This document shows, piece by piece, positions 62,972 through 64,000 of a stretch of DNA of 64,000 nt. The notes below the pieces were generated by a model. It had not been told where the DNA came from, ran no database searches, and worked only from the letters and a program-made list of their open reading frames with translations. The stretch spans positions 5,099,501 to 5,163,500 of the forward strand of contig NZ_CP117439.1 in NCBI RefSeq assembly GCF_030687575.1, read 5' to 3'. The translations under genes and the position numbers were made by a program. Numbering within the stretch: position 1 is the stretch's first letter; every line of letters starts with the position of its first letter. Source of the stretch: Pseudomonas sp. FP2309. GTDB taxonomy: Bacteria; Pseudomonadota; Gammaproteobacteria; Pseudomonadales; Pseudomonadaceae.

Positions 62972-63505
62972 ATGGGCAGAAGCCGCTACGCCATCACAGA
63001 GCCCGAAAAGCCGCACTTTCTGACCTGTACCGTTCTGGAATGGCTCCCGCTGTTTACCCGCGATTACATCGTGGGACATCTCCTGGAGTGCTGGCGTTAT
63101 CAACAACGCCACACAGACTTAAACCTTTATGGCTACGTCATCCTCGAAAACCACTTGCATTTCGTTGCCCAGGCACCTGACCTGGGCAAGTGTGTCAGCC
63201 AATTCAAATCCTTCACCGCCCGCACCATCATTGACGACCTACAGACCAGGGGCGCAGAGCGTGTTTTGCAGCGTTTGCGTTTCAGCAAACGCGCACACAA
63301 GAAAGATCGTGCCTATCAACTTTGGCAGGAAGGGTCACATGCCGAACTGGTCTACAGCGAGGCCGTCATGCGGCAAAAGCTTGATTACATCCATCACAAC
63401 CCGGTCAAGCGAGGGTATGTAGATCTCGCCGAGCACTGGCGGTACTCAAGTGCGCGCAACTATGCAGGAATGAAGGGGCTTATAGAGATTCAGCCCTGGT
63501 TCTGA
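62972..63505 (+). CDS. REP-associated tyrosine transposase (RAYT, IS200-like)
   Basis: 177 residues, MGRSRYAITEPEKPHFLTCT at the start. The HUH metal motif is ENHLHFVAQ (His-x-His) and the catalytic tyrosine lies in KLDYIHHNPVKRGYVD. RAYTs are single-copy domesticated relatives of IS200/IS605 transposases thought to move REP palindromes. The gene has no IS ends of its own but is directly followed by tandem palindromes of the family scattered elsewhere in this window, and 62917-62950 upstream holds a partial copy. Confidence 0.93.
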   Translation: MGRSRYAITEPEKPHFLTCTVLEWLPLFTRDYIVGHLLECWRYQQRHTDLNLYGYVILENHLHFVAQAPDLGKCVSQFKSFTARTIIDDLQTRGAERVLQRLRFSKRAHKKDRAYQLWQEGSHAELVYSEAVMRQKLDYIHHNPVKRGYVDLAEHWRYSSARNYAGMKGLIEIQPWF

Positions 63506-63525
63506 TGCGCGCTTGCACCGAGGCG

Positions 63526-64000
63526 GGACGCGGAGCGTCCCAAGAGGCATTCCCACGCGGAGCGTGGGAACGAGCGGCGGACCTACAGATTGTTCCCATG
63601 CTCCGCGTGGGAATACAGCCCGCGACGCTCTGCGTTGCATCGTACACGGACATGGACGCTTGCCACCGATCGCCGGACGCGGAGCGTCCCAGGAGGCATT
63701 CCCACGCGGAGCATGGGAACGAGCGGTGGGCTACAGATTGTTCCCGCGCTCCGCGTGGGAATACAGCCAGCGACGCTCTGCGTCGCACCGCACTCGGACA
63801 CGGACATGGACGCTTGCCAAGATCGCCGGACGCGGAGCGTCCCAGGAGGCATTCCCACGCGGAGCGTGGGAACGAGTGGCGGGCTACAGATTGTTCCCAT
63901 GCTCCGCGTGGGAATACAGCCCGCGACGCTCTGCGTTGCACCGGACATGGAAATGGATGCTTGCCAAGATCGCCGGACGCGGAGCGTCCCAGGAGGCATT
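63526..64000. repeat. Tandem nested-palindrome array behind the RAYT gene (continues past window)
   Basis: Units starting GGACGCGGAGCGTCCC occur at 63526, 63675, 63828 and 63975 (periods 149, 153 and 147). Each contains ATTCCCACGCGGAGCGTGGGAA, its inverted partner TTCCCATGCTCCGCGTGGGA, CGACGCTCTGCGT and a spacer with GGACATGGACGCTTGCCA. Open frames in this stretch are repeat translations, not genes. The last unit is cut by the window end. Confidence 0.92.

Noticed and set aside
63446..63999. Minus-strand open frames rich in RGAWEQS and TLRVRR motifs
   Set aside because: They are translations of the tandem palindromic repeats, not proteins.

Overview
The window is a high-GC gammaproteobacterial chromosome segment. 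Protein content, gene order and repeat families point to the Pseudomonas fluorescens group. From memory, the gene order from about 6.7 kb to 44 kb follows P. aeruginosa PAO1 from about PA0508 down to PA0462: fadE paralogues, bioDCHFB, comF, a ModE-like regulator, srkA, rarD, glcB, the ferrichrome locus fiuI-fiuR-fiuA and creBCD. Group-specific insertions interrupt this order. No tRNA, rRNA, CRISPR array or prophage was seen.

Layout. 1-3.8 kb: pyrroloquinoline quinone (PQQ) operon, 3' end of pqqF then pqqABCDE. 3.8-6.5 kb: a Pmp3-type small membrane protein, a class III aminotransferase and a divergent LysR regulator. 6.5-6.7 kb: the regulatory RNA RsmY with a perfect upstream GacA box, not covered by any ORF. 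6.7-16.1 kb: three paralogous long acyl-CoA dehydrogenases, a diguanylate cyclase, a large beta-rich unknown protein and a small unknown protein; the fadE1-like gene has overlapping PsrA-type operators. 16.2-20.8 kb: biotin operon bioBFHCD. 20.9-27.3 kb: comF, ModE-like regulator, Tat-exported PhoX-type phosphatase, srkA, rarD, and a duplicated palindrome/DnaA-box module next to a gcvR-like gene. 27.5-33.1 kb: malate synthase G, an orphan receiver protein, a cNMP/CBS/DUF294 protein and a DnaQ-like exonuclease. 33.3-39.8 kb: ECF sigma/anti-sigma/TonB receptor/PepSY iron locus with three palindromic repeats inside it, then a glutathione S-transferase. 40-45.7 kb: creBCD, a retropepsin-like protein, an acyltransferase and a DUF2780 protein. 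45.8-51.6 kb: a lone RskA-type domain followed by a tandem array of putative pore-forming toxin/membrane immunity pairs. 51.6-60.5 kb: sarcosine and one-carbon catabolism, glyA-soxBDAG, purU and fdhA. 60.7-64 kb: a TraX-like protein, threonine aldolase, and a REP-associated tyrosine transposase (RAYT) followed by an array of about 150-bp palindromic repeats.

The most novel part is the 46.3-51.6 kb array. Two complete modules lie in tandem with an exact 1,659-bp period. Each encodes a 324-residue protein with a LysM-like N-terminus, a helical middle and a glycine-rich hydrophobic C-terminus, followed with zero spacing by a 119-residue two-helix membrane protein. A third unit has only the toxin C-terminal part plus its own immunity gene, and is split by a 1,190-bp IS5-family element with a TTAG target duplication. 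Restoring the target gives an intact reading frame. The shared sequence is almost identical through most of the toxin, while the glycine-rich tip and the immunity membrane segments diverge together, as expected of a polymorphic toxin system. The spacers carry decayed fragments resembling the neighbouring fdhA gene.

The second theme is one repeat family (GTTCCCACGC...GCGTGGGAAC nested palindromes). It appears as a triplicate before the siderophore receptor, as a single copy overlapping the soxG stop codon, and as an array directly behind the RAYT gene that may mobilise it.
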